A stretch of 30,854 nucleotides of DNA, from positions 1 through 30,854 of the IMG/VR virus record IMGVR_UViG_3300009149_000174, one strand, 5' to 3'. The notes under the pieces were generated by a model. The model had not been told where the DNA came from. It ran no database searches and worked only from the letters and a program-made list of their open reading frames with translations. The position numbers and the translations under genes were made by a program. Numbering within the stretch: position 1 is the stretch's first letter; every line of letters starts with the position of its first letter. This DNA comes from a virus. Below, piece after piece: positions 27,557-30,854 of this stretch.

Positions 27557-30500
27557 CTATTCCGTAAAATCTCTAAACTCCCTCCCTCCCATGATAGTTT
27601 GCATACGCTGTGCCATAGGCTCTTTAAGTCCTTTCTGAATAGCCTTGGTTTGGCTTAGGTTAGCTGTCTTATATAAGTTGGTCATGTACTTATTAAACTT
27701 ATCTTGCTTACCTCCAGCCTCAACGTACTTAGCAGTAAAGTCTACAATCTGTTCTGGCGTAGGTGATTCCCCTGCCATCATAGTTGTCTTAATAGCTTGT
27801 CCTAAAGCTTGCTGCTTCTTCAAGTCTAACAAAGCATAAGCTTTAAATCTGAACGCAGTATCAATAGCTACCGCTTCATCCATAGGCTTAGCTCCTGCCA
27901 TGCGACCTAAGTTAGCTAAGCTAAGTAAGTCATTAGAAGCTATAACATTACCTCTATTAGTGGTAGTATAAGAAGCCCTATTAGGATTATTAATACCTTC
28001 TAAGGTCTGAGCTAATCCAGCTAAAGGTCTGTTAATACCGTTATGTTCTAGCCCTTGTAAGATAGCAGTACTGATATCAGCTCCTTTGCTTATCTTACTA
28101 GCTACGTTAAACAAGTTACCTAGCACCTTTCCATACGCTTGCACTACTGGAATCTCAGCTGGGCTAGTAGGTATAACAGTTACTTGCCTTGGGTTAATAT
28201 CTCCACGAGTATATAGGTTAATCTTAAGGTCAGGGTGAATCAAACCTAAAGCGTTAGACCCTATACCGTAAGTTAGCCAATCCCCAGCGTTCTTACCTAC
28301 CGCACCATATATAGCATCATAAGCATCCTTGTGCTCAGTGTTACCTGAGGCCGTACCTATAAGGTGAGTATTGATAGCATTGAATGCAGGTAAGCCATTC
28401 ATACCATGTATAGCACCTTGTAAGCCCATCAACGTCATAGCGTCTTTAGCGTGCCCATCCCCTACATGCCTAAGTAACTGTTGCATTAAGTTGAACTGGT
28501 AAGTCTGGAACAAGCCAACAGCAGAGCCGATAGGGCCATGAAATAGCATTGGACGCTGAGCTGCCATATAGTTACCTTGCGTACGATTCACAAAGGTATT
28601 AATATAAGATAGCTGCTCCTTGCCTGTCATTAAGCCGCGCTCAATAGCTACATCAGTCATCTGCTTCATAACATCAGCAGCTACAAAGCGGTTAAACTCT
28701 TCAGCTATTCTGTTACCTGTTAGCTTCTCCCCTTTATCTCCAATAACTTTAGCTTTCTTAAAAGCTCCATCTAACCTAGTGCTCCAGTTATTAGCAGACT
28801 CAGTACCTGTAAAAGGTATATCATCTAAGATTTCTCTGTACTGGTCAGAGATACTAGATAAGAAGCCATTCTCTCTGAAATATGCAAGGTCTTCTTTAGC
28901 TCCAGTAACGTAGCGTTTCATAGAATTAGCTATCAGCTTCTGAGGAGCCATCATTAGCTTATCAGTACCTACAGCATTAATCTTAGTAAGGGCGTTCCAC
29001 TCATTAACAGCGCCCTCTCCTCCAGAGTTAATAAGTCTAGTAAGAGAGGCTGTCTCTGCACCAAGTAGTACGTTAGCAGATACTGCGTTGTTAAGTGCGT
29101 TGATTGGGTCCCAGCGTAGGATTAGTGTAGCTAACAAACCATTAGCTTTCTGTACAGTCTTACTAAGCAAACCTTTATCTGGAGTAGCGTTAGCAAATAA
29201 CTGCATAGACTCATCATAAGCTCCCCCTTGATAACCAGCCTTCTTAAGCATGACATTAATAGGAGCTAAATCTTCAGGAGTCTTAGCCAAACTAAAGACA
29301 TCATCCATCTTGCTATAGAGAGCAGAGAACTTTTCATCTACCATCTTATTAAGGTTAGTGTACCAAGGATAATCAGCAGTCTTCTTAATAGCTAAAGCAG
29401 TTTTTATGTAATCTCTGTAAGGGTTAGCAGAGGCATCACCAGAGAACTTAGCTAGGTTAAGATTAGAGAACTTAGATGTACCGGCCTTTTCAAACTCAGC
29501 ACCTAGGCGCTTAAGCTCTTCGAATTGCACTTCATACTTAGCCGATACAGCTTCCCTTACTAAGCCAGATTCTCTTTGCATGTGCCAATCTAAGAACTCA
29601 GTAGTAATCTTCTTAGGGTCTGTAGCTACTAAGTAAGGAGAGCTAACACCTTTACGGCTAGCTTCTACATCTAAGTAGTTATCACTGAGAGTCTTTTCAT
29701 AATCGAACTGACCTCTACCTTTATAATACTCTTCAGCATCTGCCTTATACAGTACCTTTAACTGAGGGTTCTGCTTAAGCTTGGCTACCATACCTCTTAG
29801 CTCTTCTTCTGTGCTAGCAAAGAGAGTCTTAGAGTGGTTACCGGAAGTAATAGATTCATCCACTACCATAGCAAAGTGGGGAAAGTCTTTAGGACTTACC
29901 GGTATAGGATAGAACACATCAGGAGAACGGTTAAACTGTAGTCCTTGCGATGTTCTTATCTTAGCTAAGCCTCCAGTGCGCACACTGTTAACTTCAATGT
30001 GAGCTCTAGCTAGCTGCCTTACTTCATCATTAGCTAACTCAATACGCATAGGCATAGTAGGATTACCTAAGACTGGCCTTACAGGAACAGGCAATCCAGC
30101 ATCAGTAGCTTCCTTAGCCATCTTATTCCAGCGTAACAATACAGCAGGCTCTAAAGCATCACCGGCAGCATTAAGTGCATAGTCCCCTTCAATAGAGCGT
30201 ATGTTAGCATTAAGTACAGACCACTCAACGGCTGCTTCTTGGTTATTAGCTAGCTTATATAATAAGGGGTCAAGTACTTCACTAGCTGCAGCTTGCTTAC
30301 TAGCTATGACAGCAGCAGTAGTACGCCCTGCGTTTTCTACAGAAGCTGCAAGTGTACCGTAATCAGAACTAGCAGCAGTTATTAACTTAGCTCCGGCTCC
30401 AGAAGGAACAGCTTGGGACTTAACTCTAGCAGAAGTAATGTCTTCAAACAAGTCATAGGCCTTACCTAATACATCTTTAGCTGCCAAGGAAGTGCCAGTC

Positions 30501-30854
30501 TGATATAACTTCTGCTGCTCTTTGATAATAGTCATGTTCTCTATAAGGAAGTTATCTAAGCCTTCAAAAGGAGTAGCATCGTAAGTTAGCTTAGCGTGCT
30601 GCGGAACTTCCCATATATGCTTAACTTGCTTACCGCCTTGAGCTTTAATCAGGGCATTGAAGTCTTCATGATGAGATTGCATAGCTAACACATCTCTTAG
30701 ATTGTAGGTATTAGTAGCATCTACAAGCTTATCCCCACTTAATAGGGAAGACTTTATATTTACAATGGCAGCTATTTCATCCTGACTCATAGCTTTAGTA
30801 GTACCCATAGCCTGAGTATGCACTAACTCATTAGCTATCTCAATCTTTCTCTTA
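27557..30854 (-). CDS. Very large virion/ejection-type protein, 3' part (5' end outside window)
   Basis: The frame is open from the right edge to the stop at 27557, at least 1099 codons. GTG 30823 is not a needed start: codons upstream to 30854 (KRKIEIANELV) continue in frame without a stop, so the N-terminus lies outside. No enzymatic motif was recognised. The protein is Ala-rich, helical and charged, with a hydrophobic region near LLATLILRWDPINALNNAVS and a conserved-looking C-terminal part (SAVGLFQTYQFNLMQQLLRH, AGDWLTYGIGSNALGLIHPD, YTRGDINPRQ). Such giant proteins in late modules of short-tailed phages are internal virion or ejection proteins; polyvalent proteins are the alternative. It is the last gene of the leftward late transcript. 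Confidence 0.75.
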   Translation of the reverse strand, partial: KRKIEIANELVHTQAMGTTKAMSQDEIAAIVNIKSSLLSGDKLVDATNTYNLRDVLAMQSHHEDFNALIKAQGGKQVKHIWEVPQHAKLTYDATPFEGLDNFLIENMTIIKEQQKLYQTGTSLAAKDVLGKAYDLFEDITSARVKSQAVPSGAGAKLITAASSDYGTLAASVENAGRTTAAVIASKQAAASEVLDPLLYKLANNQEAAVEWSVLNANIRSIEGDYALNAAGDALEPAVLLRWNKMAKEATDAGLPVPVRPVLGNPTMPMRIELANDEVRQLARAHIEVNSVRTGGLAKIRTSQGLQFNRSPDVFYPIPVSPKDFPHFAMVVDESITSGNHSKTLFASTEEELRGMVAKLKQNPQLKVLYKADAEEYYKGRGQFDYEKTLSDNYLDVEASRKGVSSPYLVATDPKKITTEFLDWHMQRESGLVREAVSAKYEVQFEELKRLGAEFEKAGTSKFSNLNLAKFSGDASANPYRDYIKTALAIKKTADYPWYTNLNKMVDEKFSALYSKMDDVFSLAKTPEDLAPINVMLKKAGYQGGAYDESMQLFANATPDKGLLSKTVQKANGLLATLILRWDPINALNNAVSANVLLGAETASLTRLINSGGEGAVNEWNALTKINAVGTDKLMMAPQKLIANSMKRYVTGAKEDLAYFRENGFLSSISDQYREILDDIPFTGTESANNWSTRLDGAFKKAKVIGDKGEKLTGNRIAEEFNRFVAADVMKQMTDVAIERGLMTGKEQLSYINTFVNRTQGNYMAAQRPMLFHGPIGSAVGLFQTYQFNLMQQLLRHVGDGHAKDAMTLMGLQGAIHGMNGLPAFNAINTHLIGTASGNTEHKDAYDAIYGAVGKNAGDWLTYGIGSNALGLIHPDLKINLYTRGDINPRQVTVIPTSPAEIPVVQAYGKVLGNLFNVASKISKGADISTAILQGLEHNGINRPLAGLAQTLEGINNPNRASYTTTNRGNVIASNDLLSLANLGRMAGAKPMDEAVAIDTAFRFKAYALLDLKKQQALGQAIKTTMMAGESPTPEQIVDFTAKYVEAGGKQDKFNKYMTNLYKTANLSQTKAIQKGLKEPMAQRMQTIMGGREFRDFTE

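Noticed and set aside
1-30854. tRNA genes, integrase or lysogeny module
   Set aside because: No cloverleaf with a TTCRA-type arm, and no integrase, excisionase or repressor frame was found on reading both strands.

Overview
This window is part of the genome of a tailed double-stranded DNA bacteriophage. It carries a head-assembly set (small and large terminase, portal, scaffold, HK97-fold capsid protein) and a replication/recombination set (SF1B helicase, PD-(D/E)XK nuclease, RecA-like Sak4-type ATPase, probable ssDNA-binding protein, family A DNA polymerase, DUF3987-type ATPase, DHH phosphoesterase, dATP/dGTP diphosphohydrolase-like protein). No integrase, excisionase or recognisable CI-type repressor was seen, and no tRNA. 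Gene density, AT-rich codons and Shine-Dalgarno (SD) sequences fit a phage of a Gram-negative host, plausibly a gammaproteobacterium, but the sequence does not fix the host or the tail type.

Layout. (1) 1-8418, minus strand: the late head module. It reads leftward as TerS, a 59-aa gene nested between the terminases, TerL, portal, a 92-aa gene, scaffold, capsid, a 141-aa gene, a GTA-type spike-base-like protein and a spike/fibre gene cut by the left edge. (2) 8419-9054: a divergent control region full of simple repeats, inverted repeats and a canonical G-quadruplex motif. (3) 9055-27496, plus strand: about 25 early/middle genes, first small unknown genes, then replication and recombination genes. 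Two genes with their own promoter, leader hairpin and terminator stand out: an unknown 234-aa protein (16704-17408) and the probable ssDNA-binding protein (21519-21962). (4) 27500-27537: a bidirectional terminator. (5) 27557-30854, minus strand: the 3' part of a very large gene, probably an internal virion/ejection protein, that runs off the right edge. If the genome is circularly permuted or circular, the leftward late module would start at TerS, leave the left edge, and end with this giant gene.

How it works together. Early rightward transcription would deliver DNA unwinding (RecD/Dda-like helicase, DUF3987 ATPase), synthesis (PolA-type polymerase with proofreading domain), ssDNA protection and annealing (ssDNA-binding protein with Sak4-like ATPase), end processing (Cas4/RecB-like nuclease) and nucleotide or nucleic-acid turnover (DHH enzyme, diphosphohydrolase). 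Leftward late transcription would then supply capsid assembly and packaging.

The most notable unexplained signals are: a 138-aa gene of foreign composition bracketed by exact 28-bp direct repeats that each carry an RBS and start codon; a (TTGG)12 microsatellite right after the first early gene; the repeat/G-quadruplex/palindrome cluster at the divergent switch; a 16-of-17-bp stem at the 5' end of the ssDNA-binding protein mRNA; a Cys/His zinc-knuckle-like insertion in the Sak4-like ATPase; and a 237-bp element with direct repeats between TerL and portal. Across the window AGCT words are very frequent and GATC is strongly depleted.
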